Assembly (NCBI GenBank): GCA_023407175.1
Contig: JAEYMU010000035.1
Span: forward strand, 186,001-250,000
Direction of reading: 5' to 3'
DNA from: Bacillota bacterium
GTDB taxonomy: Bacteria; Bacillota_A; Clostridia; Lachnospirales; Lachnospiraceae
DNA: 64,000 nucleotides
Shown piece by piece: positions 53,293 through 62,903 of the stretch. The translations under genes were made by a program, and so were the position numbers. The notes beneath the pieces are model-generated. The model was not told the origin of the DNA, did not search any database, and saw nothing but the letters and a program-made list of their open reading frames with translations. How positions within the stretch are numbered: position 1 is the first letter of the stretch; each line of letters starts with the position of its first letter.

Positions 53293-54660
53293 ATGAAAAA
53301 GTTTTTAGCATTACTGTTAGCGGGGACAATGCTAGCCGGAAGCATGATGGGATGCTCCAAGGGCAAATCAGATGAAGACGTGAATGACAATGTAACAGGT
53401 ACCGTTACAGATTCAGCTTCTGCAACGCAGGCCCCCGAAGTGAATTATGATGAGGAAGCTGTGATTCAGGTCTTCCACTATATGACACAGGAGACCAAGC
53501 GGGCGGGTCTGGATGCGGTGGAAGCAAAATTCAAGGAAATCTACCCGAATGTTACCTTTGAAAATGTTTTCTATAATCAGGGCACTGATTATTTCCCACA
53601 GCTTTCCACAGCGCTTTCTTCAGGGGAGAAGCCAGAAATCATCATGGGTAATCCAGGTCTGTATCCTGACCTGATTACGGAAGGCTATGCAATGGATGTG
53701 TCTGACAATGAAGTAATTAAGAGTCTTGGGCTCACAAGCGGTGACCTGGGGGATGTGTCCAGCAATGGAACCGTTTATGGTTTTCCGATCGACTTCAAGA
53801 CCTGGGGTGTATTCTATAATGTAAAGATTTTCAATGATTTGGGTCTGGAGATTCCTACTACGCAGTCAGAATTATTGGAGGTATGCCAGAAGCTTGAGGA
53901 TGCCGGCTATGATCCCTGGATTCATGCGTTTGCAGATGCGGTATTTGGCGATATTGAGATGCGTAATACGGTTTGGACAAGGGCTCTGGCCAATGGCGAC
54001 AAGGATCTTTTTGAAAAAATAATGAACGGTGATAAAAAAGTAACGGATTATCCTTATTTCAAGGAAGCCCTTGAAGTTTGGCAGCAGCGTATGCAATGGT
54101 CCCGTGATGATGCAATGTCCAATAATCAGGATAAATCCCTGGAGCTGTTTGTTGCAGGAGAGGGTGCCATGCTGTATACCGGGTCCTGGAGTGTCGGTGA
54201 CCTCGTAGCAAAAATCGGAGATTCCGATTTTGAATTCGATTTCTTCGTGGCTCCAATTGATGACAATCCGGACAGCCAGAAGCTTAATGTCCAGGTGGAT
54301 CAGGCCTTTATGGTAAATCCTCAGAGTGAATACTCTGAAATGGCCTTAAAATTCATGGAATTCTGGATCACCGACGGTGCGCTTACCTGGTCGGAAATAA
54401 CACAATGTCCGTTAACAACAGGACAAACCTCCGATCAATTGTTGCCATTAATACAGACAATTGCCGAAATCAAGGCCAGCGGAAATATTGCCCATTACGG
54501 GGATTTCACAAAGCCATTCAGCAGCGAATTTACTGCTGCCTGGAGAGAAACCCTTACCCAATTTGCTGAAAGCTGCATCAATGGCGGCTCCATGACACCC
54601 GAGGACTGTCTGACTAATATTCAGGCAAAATTTGACGATATCATTGCAACAAGTTACTAG
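53293..54660 (+). CDS. Sugar ABC transporter substrate-binding lipoprotein (family 1)
   Basis: 455 residues. A lipoprotein signal ends in AGSMMGC (Cys at about 21), followed by an Asp/Thr/Ser-rich linker and a family 1 solute-binding fold (VIQVFHYMTQETKRAGLDAVEAKFKE, GTVYGFPIDFKTWGVFYNVK and GEGAMLYTGSWSVGDL). It captures a sugar or oligosaccharide outside the membrane for the two permeases that follow. AGGAGG lies 7 bases before the ATG. A strong hairpin separates it from the first permease, as is common where the binding protein is made in excess. Confidence 0.93.
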   Translation: MKKFLALLLAGTMLAGSMMGCSKGKSDEDVNDNVTGTVTDSASATQAPEVNYDEEAVIQVFHYMTQETKRAGLDAVEAKFKEIYPNVTFENVFYNQGTDYFPQLSTALSSGEKPEIIMGNPGLYPDLITEGYAMDVSDNEVIKSLGLTSGDLGDVSSNGTVYGFPIDFKTWGVFYNVKIFNDLGLEIPTTQSELLEVCQKLEDAGYDPWIHAFADAVFGDIEMRNTVWTRALANGDKDLFEKIMNGDKKVTDYPYFKEALEVWQQRMQWSRDDAMSNNQDKSLELFVAGEGAMLYTGSWSVGDLVAKIGDSDFEFDFFVAPIDDNPDSQKLNVQVDQAFMVNPQSEYSEMALKFMEFWITDGALTWSEITQCPLTTGQTSDQLLPLIQTIAEIKASGNIAHYGDFTKPFSSEFTAAWRETLTQFAESCINGGSMTPEDCLTNIQAKFDDIIATSY

Positions 54661-54685
54661 TACACAGGTGATTTTATACAGAATC

Positions 54686-54717
54686 GGCTGTCCATGGCGG
54701 AAATGCCTTGGACAGCC
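54686..54717 (+). promoter_or_regulatory. Intercistronic hairpin after the solute-binding protein
   Basis: GGCTGTCC (54686-54693) pairs with GGACAGCC (54710-54717), with further pairing inside. No T-tract follows. Likely stabilises the upstream message or lowers permease expression. Confidence 0.6.
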
Positions 54718-54764
54718 ATAAGGAAAGATATTGTATGCATTTATGTAGAAAAGGAGATAGATAC

Positions 54765-55664
54765 ATGACAATGCAGTCTCAAAACAGACAAAAGCATACA
54801 CGGCCGGTCTTTTCACGATATAATGTGAGAATTCATGGAGGAAACGTCCTATTTATGTTTCCTGCCTTTGTGATTTATCTTGTCATCGTACTTGTTCCGT
54901 TTCTTCAGGGTATTCCGTATTCTCTGACGAACTGGAAAAGTATAATGAGCGATGATATGGCTTTTGTAGGTCTGAAAAACTATACAACTCTGCTTACGAA
55001 TAAGTATTTTCTTGATACCTTTGTTAATACCTTTCAATTTACACTTATTTATCTGATCGGAGCTAATGTGCTGGGGCTGTTTCTGGCAATGGTGCTCTGG
55101 CGATCCTCCAGATTCAACAATATGGTAAGAACGATCATGTTCATGCCCTTTACCGTAGCCCTGGTCAGCTCGGCCATCGTATGGAGCTATGTCTATACGG
55201 ATATTATCTCGCCCCTTTTTGGTGTTGTCAGCCCATTAGGAAGCTCGAGCCAGGTAATCGGCGGTATGGCGGTCATTGCTATCTGGCGTGATATGGGATA
55301 TTGTATGCTGATTTATATTGCCGGTCTGCAGTCAATTCCGATGGATTACTATGAAGCTGCGAGGGTGGACGGAGCTTCCGTTTTCCAGCAGTTTAGGAAA
55401 ATAACACTTCCTTTGTTAATCCCTTCCTTTACATCTAACATAACATTGCTTCTGGCATGGGGACTTAAGGTCTTCGATTACCCTATGGCGGTTGCCAGAA
55501 ATATGGATGCGGCCAAGACAACGACAATGTATGTATACGATAATATTTTCGGCTTCAGCAAAGCAGGTCTGGGTCAGGCGGCAGCAATGATCACTACCAT
55601 TGTTTTATTAATTCTGACCAGCGGTATAACAAAAATCTTCCGAAAGATGGAGGTAGAGGCATAA
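54765..55664 (+). CDS. Sugar ABC transporter permease (MalF/UgpA-like)
   Basis: 299 residues with six membrane helices. The cytoplasmic EAA loop is visible as YYEAARVDGASVFQQFRKITLPLLIP, the docking site for the ATPase. The frame opens at 54708, but AAAGGAG precedes the ATG at 54765 and gives a normal cytoplasmic N-terminus before the first helix. Its stop overlaps the next permease start by one base. No ATPase gene is present in the operon, so a shared MsmK/MsmX-type ATPase must serve it. Confidence 0.94.
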   Translation: MTMQSQNRQKHTRPVFSRYNVRIHGGNVLFMFPAFVIYLVIVLVPFLQGIPYSLTNWKSIMSDDMAFVGLKNYTTLLTNKYFLDTFVNTFQFTLIYLIGANVLGLFLAMVLWRSSRFNNMVRTIMFMPFTVALVSSAIVWSYVYTDIISPLFGVVSPLGSSSQVIGGMAVIAIWRDMGYCMLIYIAGLQSIPMDYYEAARVDGASVFQQFRKITLPLLIPSFTSNITLLLAWGLKVFDYPMAVARNMDAAKTTTMYVYDNIFGFSKAGLGQAAAMITTIVLLILTSGITKIFRKMEVEA

Positions 55665-56524
55665 TGAACGAAATTTCCTTCAGCTCAAAGAAAAAAAGAA
55701 AAGAAACCATTTTTAAAATATTAAAAATTTTGATCATTGTTTCCATCGTGCTGGTCGCGCTGCTTCCCTTTTATATCAGCTTTAATTATTCCTTTAAGGA
55801 TCATACAGAGATCACAAGAAACAGACTCGCCCTGCCGCAGAATCCGACTCTTCAGAATTATATCTCGGTAATAACGGGTAATGAACAATTCCTGACCGGA
55901 TATAAGAACAGTATATTGAATACAATTCCCACGGTGCTTCTTTTGATGGTTATCACATCCATGGCATCCTATGTACTGGCAAGATTTAGCTCCAAATTCT
56001 ACCGGGCTATGTATATGGTTTTTATAGCAGGTATTCTGATACCGTTTCAATGTATCATGCTGCCGCTTTATATCAATATATATGATGCAGGGATGGTCAG
56101 TACAAATATCGGTTTTATTATAGCCCGAACGGGTCTGCAGATTTCAATCAGCATTCTGGTAGTAACAGGTTTTGTAAAAACGGTGCCCCGTGATCTGGAG
56201 GAGGCGGCATCCATTGACGGATGTAACCGCTTCCAGTCGTTCTGGAGGATTGTATTTCCGCTGATGAAGCCGGTGAATGCGACCCAACTGGTTCTGAATA
56301 CACTTTTTGTCTGGAATGATTACAATACAGCTGTGGTTTTACTGCGATCAGCGGGATCAAGAACCCTGCCGCTTGCACAGATTATATATTTTAATGAAAA
56401 CACTTCTGAATTAAACCTTGCATTTGCATTCTTCGCTTTGGCAATGCTGCCAATTCTGATCTTATATCTGTGTATGCAGAAATATGTGGTCAGCGGTATT
56501 ATGACAGGCGCCGTAAAAGGCTGA
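55664..56524 (+). CDS. Sugar ABC transporter permease (MalG/UgpE-like)
   Basis: 286 residues, six membrane helices. The EAA loop reads LEEAASIDGCNRFQSFWRIVFPLMKP, with the conserved Gly and a following Pro. It pairs with the upstream permease to form the channel. The ATG overlaps the upstream TAA, pointing to translational coupling. Confidence 0.94.
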   Translation: MNEISFSSKKKRKETIFKILKILIIVSIVLVALLPFYISFNYSFKDHTEITRNRLALPQNPTLQNYISVITGNEQFLTGYKNSILNTIPTVLLLMVITSMASYVLARFSSKFYRAMYMVFIAGILIPFQCIMLPLYINIYDAGMVSTNIGFIIARTGLQISISILVVTGFVKTVPRDLEEAASIDGCNRFQSFWRIVFPLMKPVNATQLVLNTLFVWNDYNTAVVLLRSAGSRTLPLAQIIYFNENTSELNLAFAFFALAMLPILILYLCMQKYVVSGIMTGAVKG

Positions 56525-56547
56525 TATAATTTGGAAACCAGGGAGGT

Positions 56548-57948
56548 ATGGACATGTTAAACTATCAGGTAAAAATCGGTTTGATACCGATTCGAAGGGA
56601 TGTTGCAGCCCGTCCCGGAATTTTCAACTGGGAGAAGGCCGAGATACGCGGGCATAGAATTGTATCCTATATCAGGGAGCAGTATGCCGGTAATAAGAAC
56701 ATCTCCTTCGTGGATTTAAAGGGCATTAATGAGGTGGAAGTCCTCTTTAATGAAGGTGATGCATTGAAGGTGATTGAGCGGATGCAGACAGAAAAGGTGG
56801 ATGCCGTATTCTTTATTAACTGTAATTTCGGTAATGAAGAGGCTGTAGGGCAGGTGGCGGCGGCATTGAATAAGCCGGTTCTTTTATGGGCGCCGATTGA
56901 TGATGAATTTGCTCCGGATGGAATGCGCTATACGGACAGCCAGTGCGGGATCTTCGGAGTCAGCCGGCAGCTGCAGCGCCGTAATATTCCCTTTTCCTAT
57001 ATCGAGAGCTGTTCCTGTGAAGATTCGCTTTTCCACGAAGGATTGCAACGGTTTTTCTCTGTGAGCTGCATGGTCAAGAATTTTCGCGGGCTTAGGGTCG
57101 CACAGGTGGGAATGAGGCCAAAGCCCTTTTGTTCAGTGATATTCAATGAAGGAGAACTGCTTCAAAGATTTGATGTTCAGGTGATACCGGTCAATCTCGC
57201 AGTCATTATTGATAAATATAACCGTATTCTCAGCCAGCGGGATGAGGAGCTTGAGCAGGGGGCAAAGCTGCTGGAGAGCCGATATATTCTGGATGAGCTG
57301 ACACCGCCCCTCCTTAAGAAAGTATATGCTTTTGTACTTTTGTACCAGGAAATATTTGAGGAGTACAGGGTACAGGCGGTATCGGCAGAATGCTGGACTG
57401 CAATGCAGCTGGCGGTAGGTGCCATGCCCTGTACGGCCTACAGTATATTGGCCGATATGGGCTATATCATCAGCTGTGAAAGTGATATGCACGGTGCAAT
57501 TACCATGGCATTGCTTTCCTGTGCCTCTTTGGGCAGGAAGATCCCGTTTTTCGGAGAATTTACGGTGCGGCATCCGGAGGATAAAAATGTTGAGCTGTTA
57601 TGGCATTGCGGACCCTTTGCCTATTCTCTCAAAAAGCCGTCCTCTGTTGCAAAAAATGTTAATATGAGGCAGTGGTTTGAGGTGAAGGAGGGCAAATATA
57701 CGGTTGCTCGTATAGACCAGGAGGATGGCAGGTATTCTCTTCTGGCCGGAGTCTGTAAATCAGCAGAGGGACCGTATACCTTCGGAACCTATCTTTGGGC
57801 GAGATTTGATGATCTGTCAAAATGGGAGCATAAACTGGTGGAAGGACCCTATATTCACCATATGGCAGAAATTGAAGGAGATTATACAGAGGAATTGAAG
57901 GAATTCTGTAAATATATACCGCATTTGAATCCGGATTCAGTTCAATAA
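56548..57948 (+). CDS. L-fucose/L-arabinose isomerase-like protein
   Basis: 466 residues. A FucI/AraA-fold isomerase, recognisable in DAVFFINCNFGNEEAVGQVAAALNKPVLLWAP, VGMRPKPFCSVIFNEGELL and the C-terminal SCESDMHGAITMALLS with the Glu, Asp and His that bind the metal ion. Members interconvert aldoses and ketoses. It is shorter than classical FucI (about 590) and belongs to a broad, mostly uncharacterised set. In this operon it should produce the ketose that the FGGY kinase phosphorylates. It starts 23 bases after the permease with AGGGAGG upstream; the shorter start MLNYQVKIG is also possible. Confidence 0.85.
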   Translation: MDMLNYQVKIGLIPIRRDVAARPGIFNWEKAEIRGHRIVSYIREQYAGNKNISFVDLKGINEVEVLFNEGDALKVIERMQTEKVDAVFFINCNFGNEEAVGQVAAALNKPVLLWAPIDDEFAPDGMRYTDSQCGIFGVSRQLQRRNIPFSYIESCSCEDSLFHEGLQRFFSVSCMVKNFRGLRVAQVGMRPKPFCSVIFNEGELLQRFDVQVIPVNLAVIIDKYNRILSQRDEELEQGAKLLESRYILDELTPPLLKKVYAFVLLYQEIFEEYRVQAVSAECWTAMQLAVGAMPCTAYSILADMGYIISCESDMHGAITMALLSCASLGRKIPFFGEFTVRHPEDKNVELLWHCGPFAYSLKKPSSVAKNVNMRQWFEVKEGKYTVARIDQEDGRYSLLAGVCKSAEGPYTFGTYLWARFDDLSKWEHKLVEGPYIHHMAEIEGDYTEELKEFCKYIPHLNPDSVQ

Positions 57949-57966
57949 ATAAAGGAGAACAATACC

Positions 57967-58782
57967 ATGCTAGTAGGTTTAAAAGAAATTCTTGCAATAG
58001 CAGAAGAAAAAAAGGCTGCGATACCCGCATTTAATGTATATAACATGGAGACGGCCATGGGTATCCGGGATGCTGCGGTTGAAACCGGAGCTCCGGTTAT
58101 CTTTCAGATGTACAGCCGGTTATTTGATACCGCGGGTGCGAGATTTATTGCACCGATGATACTGGAGATGATTCATTCCCTGCCTGTACCGGCAGCGTTT
58201 CATCTTGATCACGGTGCAGGTGTGCCGCAGGTTATGCGTGCCCTTCGTTATGGTGCCAGCAGTATTATGATTGATGCATCCACCTATTCTCTTCAGGATA
58301 ACATATCAACCACGAAGGTGGTTGTTGATATGTGCAGGGAAGTGAGGGTCGATGTGGAAGGAGAATTAGGTCATATCGGCACGACAAAGGATGCTGCCAT
58401 GAGTGAATATACAAAGGTGGAGGAGGCAGTGGAATATGTTAATAAAACCGGTGTTGCCGCTCTGGCTGTTATGGTGGGTACAGCACACGGCCATTACAAA
58501 CAGGCTCCGGTGCTTGATATTGATAGAATTAGGGAGATCAAAGACGCTGTAAAAATTCCTCTGGTGCTGCACGGAGGCTCCGGCGTACCGGAGGACCAGA
58601 TACAAAAGGCGATTGAAGCAGGGATATGTAAAATCAATTTCGGAACCGATGTCTGCTGCTCTTTCCTGGACAGCGTCCATCGCGTACCGCAGGATGTCAT
58701 TGCAGTAGACCTGTTTATGAAGGAGCCGACCCTTGCCGTGAAACGGTTTGCCATGGAAAAAATCAAATTGCTGGGGGTATGA
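57967..58782 (+). CDS. Class II (zinc) ketose-bisphosphate aldolase
   Basis: 271 residues. FbaA/GatY/KbaY family. Metal and active-site residues are present in AAFHLDHGAGVPQV (Asp and His), VEGELGHIG (Glu), GTAHGHYK (His) and VLHGGSGVP (His), with KINFGTD at the phosphate-binding end. It should split a ketose phosphate into DHAP (dihydroxyacetone phosphate) and an aldehyde. Which ketose is not shown by the sequence; a 1-phosphate (from the FGGY kinase) would give DHAP plus a free aldehyde, a 1,6-bisphosphate (with the PfkB kinase) would give two triose phosphates. AAAGGAG lies before the ATG. Confidence 0.93.
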   Translation: MLVGLKEILAIAEEKKAAIPAFNVYNMETAMGIRDAAVETGAPVIFQMYSRLFDTAGARFIAPMILEMIHSLPVPAAFHLDHGAGVPQVMRALRYGASSIMIDASTYSLQDNISTTKVVVDMCREVRVDVEGELGHIGTTKDAAMSEYTKVEEAVEYVNKTGVAALAVMVGTAHGHYKQAPVLDIDRIREIKDAVKIPLVLHGGSGVPEDQIQKAIEAGICKINFGTDVCCSFLDSVHRVPQDVIAVDLFMKEPTLAVKRFAMEKIKLLGV

Positions 58783-58786
58783 AAGA

Positions 58787-59698
58787 ATGTATGAGGTAAT
58801 CGGAATAGGCTCCGTCCTTTTTGATACGCTAATGCTGACCGAAGGTTTTCCGAAGGAGGATACAAAGCTGAAAAGCAGCATGACAAAGCTCCAGGGAGGA
58901 GGTCCCTGTGCCACGGCGTTGGTGGCGGTCAGTAAGCTTGGCACCAATGCAGCCTATATGGGTGTCGTAGGAGATGATATGTATGGTCGGCTCATCATGA
59001 AGGAATTTGAAGAATATGGAGTAGGTACCGCTGAAATTATTGAAAAAAAGGGCTGTATTTCAGCAAATTCTTTTGTTTTAATCAATACGGCAGCTGCCAC
59101 CCGTACTTGTGTCTGGAATCTCGGTACACTGCCTGCACTTTCTAAGAGGGAGATTAATCTTGAGATACTTAAGCAGGCGAAAATTCTTCATCTGGACGGG
59201 CATCAGTTGGAGGCAGCCATCTATGCCGCAAAGAAAGCACGGGAATTCGGCGTAAAGGTAAGTCTTGATGCTGGCGGTACGTATCCGGGAATTGAACGGC
59301 TGCTTCCCCTGGTTGACATATTGATTCCTTCAGAGGAGTTTGCCTTTAAAATAACGGACTGTGATAATGCAGAGGCTGCATTAAAGGTGCTGCAGGAAAG
59401 GTATCATCCGGCGATTTTGATTATTACGCAGGGTAAGTCAGGAGGAATTCTCTGGCAGGATAGCAGGGCGGTACGTTATCCCTCTTATCCGGTGAAGGCA
59501 GTGGATACAAACGGGGCAGGGGATGTTTTTCACGGGGCATATCTTGCCGGCCTGGTCAGGGGGATGGATACCTACACCTGTGCCTGCTTTGCCAGTGCAG
59601 TATCCGCGCTGAAATGTACAAAAGTGGGAGCCAGGGAAGGCACGCCCACCTATGAAGAAGCGATTAGCTTTTATCAGAGTCATGGAGGTAGTGTATGA
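58787..59698 (+). CDS. PfkB-family sugar kinase
   Basis: 303 residues. Ribokinase fold: GGGPCATALVAVSKLG near residue 40 is signature 1, and DTNGAGDVFHGAYLAGL near residue 250, with catalytic Asp in GAGD, is signature 2. VSLDAGGTYPG and SEEFAFKI lie between. Together with the aldolase just upstream it could phosphorylate a ketose 1-phosphate or an intermediate. The frame opens at 58748 inside the aldolase gene, but the ATG at 58787, four bases after the aldolase stop, gives the expected MYEVIGIGSVLFD. Confidence 0.92.
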   Translation: MYEVIGIGSVLFDTLMLTEGFPKEDTKLKSSMTKLQGGGPCATALVAVSKLGTNAAYMGVVGDDMYGRLIMKEFEEYGVGTAEIIEKKGCISANSFVLINTAAATRTCVWNLGTLPALSKREINLEILKQAKILHLDGHQLEAAIYAAKKAREFGVKVSLDAGGTYPGIERLLPLVDILIPSEEFAFKITDCDNAEAALKVLQERYHPAILIITQGKSGGILWQDSRAVRYPSYPVKAVDTNGAGDVFHGAYLAGLVRGMDTYTCACFASAVSALKCTKVGAREGTPTYEEAISFYQSHGGSV

Positions 59699-60369
59699 AA
59701 CAGCTGGAAAAGATCAGACTGCGAAATCCCAGGATAGAAATACAGGATATCCATAGTGAGCTATTTCGCTCCTACGGAAGAGTAATTGATAATTTCAACC
59801 CGGCTTCCTTGATAGAATTGAGTGAAAGAGCGGTTTCCATGCCGGAGCAGGGAAGCAGGTATTATTCTGCAATAGAAGATCTGGAAACTCATCCGGATGC
59901 GGATTTTCTAAGAAATACATGCTTCGGACAGACGGAGGTACAGCTTGGAATATGTCATGGACGTAACAACCGGCTGAATGCGCTGGAATATCATAAGAGC
60001 AGTGAAGTCGACATTGCAGTTACCGATTTAATACTGCTGCTGGCTGACCGGCGTGATATGGAGGCGGACGATAGAATATCCTCCAGAAAGGTTAAGGGCT
60101 TCTATCTGAAAAGGGGGGAGGCGGTTGAATTGTTCGCTACCACACTGCACTTTTGTCCTTGTGAAGTGAAAGACGGTTTTTCATGTATCGTTGTTCTGCC
60201 CCGCAATACAAATAAGCCACTTGACCCGGATAGCAGGGATAAACAGGATGAACTGCTTTTTGCAAAAAATAAGTGGTTGCTTGCCCATGAATATAACAGT
60301 CCGCTGATTGAAAAAGGTGCAAAACCGGGGATATATGGAGAAAATTGGAATATCAACACAATTAAATAA
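59695..60369 (+). CDS. DUF4867 family protein (cupin-like)
   Basis: 224 residues, predicted cytoplasmic. I recognise the family only as DUF4867, found in sugar-catabolic gene clusters of Firmicutes. Visible features: ICHGRNNRLNALEYHKSSEVDIAVTDLILLLA with His and Glu placed as in a cupin metal site, then LKRGEAVELFATTLHFCPCEV with another His. The arrangement suggests a metal-binding sugar isomerase, epimerase or lyase, which is inference. The ATG overlaps the PfkB stop by four bases, so the two are translationally coupled. Confidence 0.75.
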   Translation: MKQLEKIRLRNPRIEIQDIHSELFRSYGRVIDNFNPASLIELSERAVSMPEQGSRYYSAIEDLETHPDADFLRNTCFGQTEVQLGICHGRNNRLNALEYHKSSEVDIAVTDLILLLADRRDMEADDRISSRKVKGFYLKRGEAVELFATTLHFCPCEVKDGFSCIVVLPRNTNKPLDPDSRDKQDELLFAKNKWLLAHEYNSPLIEKGAKPGIYGENWNINTIK

Positions 60370-60385
60370 TGAAGGGAGAAAGACA

Positions 60386-61810
60386 ATGAAGTGCAACGCA
60401 TTTATGTGTGACATGATTCGCAGTGAGCTGGAAGATATCGTAGGTGTGGACAATGTATCTACCAGAGAAATGGATAAGATTACATACGGGGTAGATTATT
60501 TCTGGATCAGCCGTATGTGGGCAGACAGAGGACAGCGGCCTCCGCATGCGGATTTTATTATCTTTCCCGGCAGTACCGGGGAAATATCAAGAATCCTGAA
60601 GGTGGCTAATTATTATAAAATTCCAGTGCATACCTGGGGAGGCGGTTCAGGTTCCCAGGGAGGAGCGCTTCCGATGGCCGGAGGCATCATTATGGATATG
60701 AAACGCATGAGTAAGCTGATTGAAATTGATGAGGAGAGCCGGACCATTACAGCAGAGGCGGGAATGATATTCCAGCAGCTGGAGTGGTATGCCAATGAAC
60801 GCGGTTACTCCACGATGCATATCCCCTCTTGCCTTACCTGTGGGACAATCGGAGGTGCCCTTGCTCACCGGGGTATCGGTATTATGTCAACAAAATACGG
60901 AAAAATCGATGATATGTGCATTAATATGGAAATTGTACTTCCTAACGGGGATATCATGAATACCCTTCCGGTACCAAAGCATGCGGCAGGACCTGATTTG
61001 AACCAGATATTCATCGGCTCCGAGGGTACGCTCGGTATCATTACAAAGGCAACCTTCAAGCTGTTCGAACAGCCTGAGGACCGTCAGTTCCGCGGCTTTA
61101 TGTTCCCGAGCATGACAGCTGGCTTTTCAGCCGGACGTGATATCATGCAAAAGCTGAAGCCATCTATTTTAAGACTATATGATGAAGCAGAAACAATCAG
61201 TATCATTAAGAAAATCATTGGAGTAGAGAAGCAGGGCTCGTTTATGAATCTTGCCATAGAGGGAGACAAACGTATTGTTGATATTGAAATGCAGATCATT
61301 ATGGACATTGTTGCCAAATACGGCGGTGAAGATATGGGATCAGATTATGCAAGGAAATGGTATGAAAACCGTATCACCTTCTTCTATCCCGGCAATATTA
61401 TGGAGATACCGCAGATGTTTGGAACAATGGATACCGTAGCTGATTTTAAGAATATAGAGAAAATATACTGGGCAATGAAAAATGCAATTGAAAGCAATTT
61501 TCCCGGAGTGCGCTTTATCGCCCACTGTTCCCATTGGTATGAGTGGGGAACCATGATTTATGACCGGTTTATTATGGATAATCCCCCGCAGGATCCTGAG
61601 GAAGCCATCCGCCTGCATAACCAGATATGGAATACGGGCGTACGTGCAGCAATGGAAAACGGCGGTGTTATCAATGATCATCATGGAATCGGATTAAAGC
61701 TGTCGCGGCTGATGAAGGAGCAGTACGGTCCTGCCATGCAGGTGATGGAAGGTCTGAAAAAGTCCCTGGATCCCAACGGTATCATGAATCCGTATAAACT
61801 AGGTCTGTAG
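60386..61810 (+). CDS. FAD-binding oxidoreductase (VAO family, GlcD/AGPS-like)
   Basis: 474 residues. PCMH-type FAD-binding domain (about 45-230: TWGGGSGSQGGALPMAGG and IPSCLTCGTIGGALAHRGIG, then [16 protein letters not shown]). The C-terminal part holds NGGVINDHHGIGLKLSRLM, where a His pair recalls the active-site HHH of alkylglycerone-phosphate synthase rather than the GEHGIG of GlcD, and it ends in LDPNGIMNPYKLGL. It probably oxidises a hydroxy compound and passes electrons to the Fe-S protein and Etf encoded next. The start at 60386 has AAGGGAG upstream; the frame is open from 60308 within DUF4867. Confidence 0.88.
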   Translation: MKCNAFMCDMIRSELEDIVGVDNVSTREMDKITYGVDYFWISRMWADRGQRPPHADFIIFPGSTGEISRILKVANYYKIPVHTWGGGSGSQGGALPMAGGIIMDMKRMSKLIEIDEESRTITAEAGMIFQQLEWYANERGYSTMHIPSCLTCGTIGGALAHRGIGIMSTKYGKIDDMCINMEIVLPNGDIMNTLPVPKHAAGPDLNQIFIGSEGTLGIITKATFKLFEQPEDRQFRGFMFPSMTAGFSAGRDIMQKLKPSILRLYDEAETISIIKKIIGVEKQGSFMNLAIEGDKRIVDIEMQIIMDIVAKYGGEDMGSDYARKWYENRITFFYPGNIMEIPQMFGTMDTVADFKNIEKIYWAMKNAIESNFPGVRFIAHCSHWYEWGTMIYDRFIMDNPPQDPEEAIRLHNQIWNTGVRAAMENGGVINDHHGIGLKLSRLMKEQYGPAMQVMEGLKKSLDPNGIMNPYKLGL

Positions 61811-61822
61811 GAGGAATATAAT

Positions 61823-62899
61823 ATGATAAGCCAGAATGCGAAAAAACATACCGAGGCATGCCGCTTTTGCTGGATGTGCCGCCATCTTTGCCCGGTCGGA
61901 TTAAAGACCGGAAGGGAAATCAATACGCCAAGAGCCAAAGCTTTAATGCTTTCCATGGTAGAACGGGGAGTAAAATTTGACAAGGATATGGCACAGGCAG
62001 TCTATGAATGTCTGCTTTGCGGGGCCTGTACCAATGACTGTGCGACAGGCTTTGATCCGCTCATATTCATCAGGGAAGCACGTACTATGGCGGCTGTGGA
62101 TGACTTGTTGCCGGAGGCTGTACAGAGAATGATTGATCATATTAATCAGTCGGGAAATATGTACGGGGAGAAAAAGCGGAGATTCACTGGTGATGAAAAT
62201 GCTGAAGTATTACTTTATATCGGTGAGGTTGCAGCCTGCAGGCAGCCTGCAATGGCAGAGGCAGTGATCAGCCTGTTAAAGAAAGCGGGTATCACCTTTT
62301 CCGTCCTTAAGGAGGAGCCGGCTTCCGGAACTTTCCTGGGAGACCTGATCGGCTTTGTGGAGGAGGTACATGAACAGGGCAGGGCATGTGCTGCTGCTAT
62401 CAATGCCTCCGGTGCCAAAACAGTTGTGGTACTGGACAGCTATGAAACGGTTACGATGAAGCAGCGGTATCCGGAATGGGGCTGTCCGATTACTGCAGAG
62501 CTTGAGACAGCAACTGCATATATTGCCGGTCTGCTGGAGCAGGGAAAGCTCAAGCCGGATAGAATCGAAGGAAATGTTACGTATCATGACGACTCCAGAT
62601 TGGCGCGTGATTTGAATGAGCATGAGCCGGCCCGTAAGATCATTCATGCATTAGGACTTAATCTGCATGAAATGTTTTTAAACAAAAGAATGGCAAAATG
62701 CTGCGGCAGTGAGCTTTTTAAGAATTATGCCCCCGAATTGGCGGCTTTAACGGCGCAGGGAAGATGGGAAGATGTAAGCCGAACGAAAGCGGATATTCTA
62801 TTAACAGCATCTCCGCAGGTTTTAAATGTAATGAGTGACAGGATACCCTCCGGTAAACAGATAAAGGACCTGTTCGCATTACTCAATCAGGCATGCTAG
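61823..62899 (+). CDS. Fe-S oxidoreductase subunit (GlcF/HdrD-like)
   Basis: 358 residues. Two [4Fe-4S] motifs of CxxCxxCxxxC form: Cys13/16/19/23 and Cys63/66/69/73. A C-terminal CCG-type domain follows, with KCCGSELFK at about residue 290 and only one such motif clearly visible. In GlcF- and LldE-like proteins this subunit relays electrons from the flavoprotein. Here it lies between the FAD enzyme and EtfB, so it likely bridges the two. It starts 12 bases after the FAD gene. Confidence 0.9.
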   Translation: MISQNAKKHTEACRFCWMCRHLCPVGLKTGREINTPRAKALMLSMVERGVKFDKDMAQAVYECLLCGACTNDCATGFDPLIFIREARTMAAVDDLLPEAVQRMIDHINQSGNMYGEKKRRFTGDENAEVLLYIGEVAACRQPAMAEAVISLLKKAGITFSVLKEEPASGTFLGDLIGFVEEVHEQGRACAAAINASGAKTVVVLDSYETVTMKQRYPEWGCPITAELETATAYIAGLLEQGKLKPDRIEGNVTYHDDSRLARDLNEHEPARKIIHALGLNLHEMFLNKRMAKCCGSELFKNYAPELAALTAQGRWEDVSRTKADILLTASPQVLNVMSDRIPSGKQIKDLFALLNQAC

Positions 62900-62903
62900 G
62901 CCT

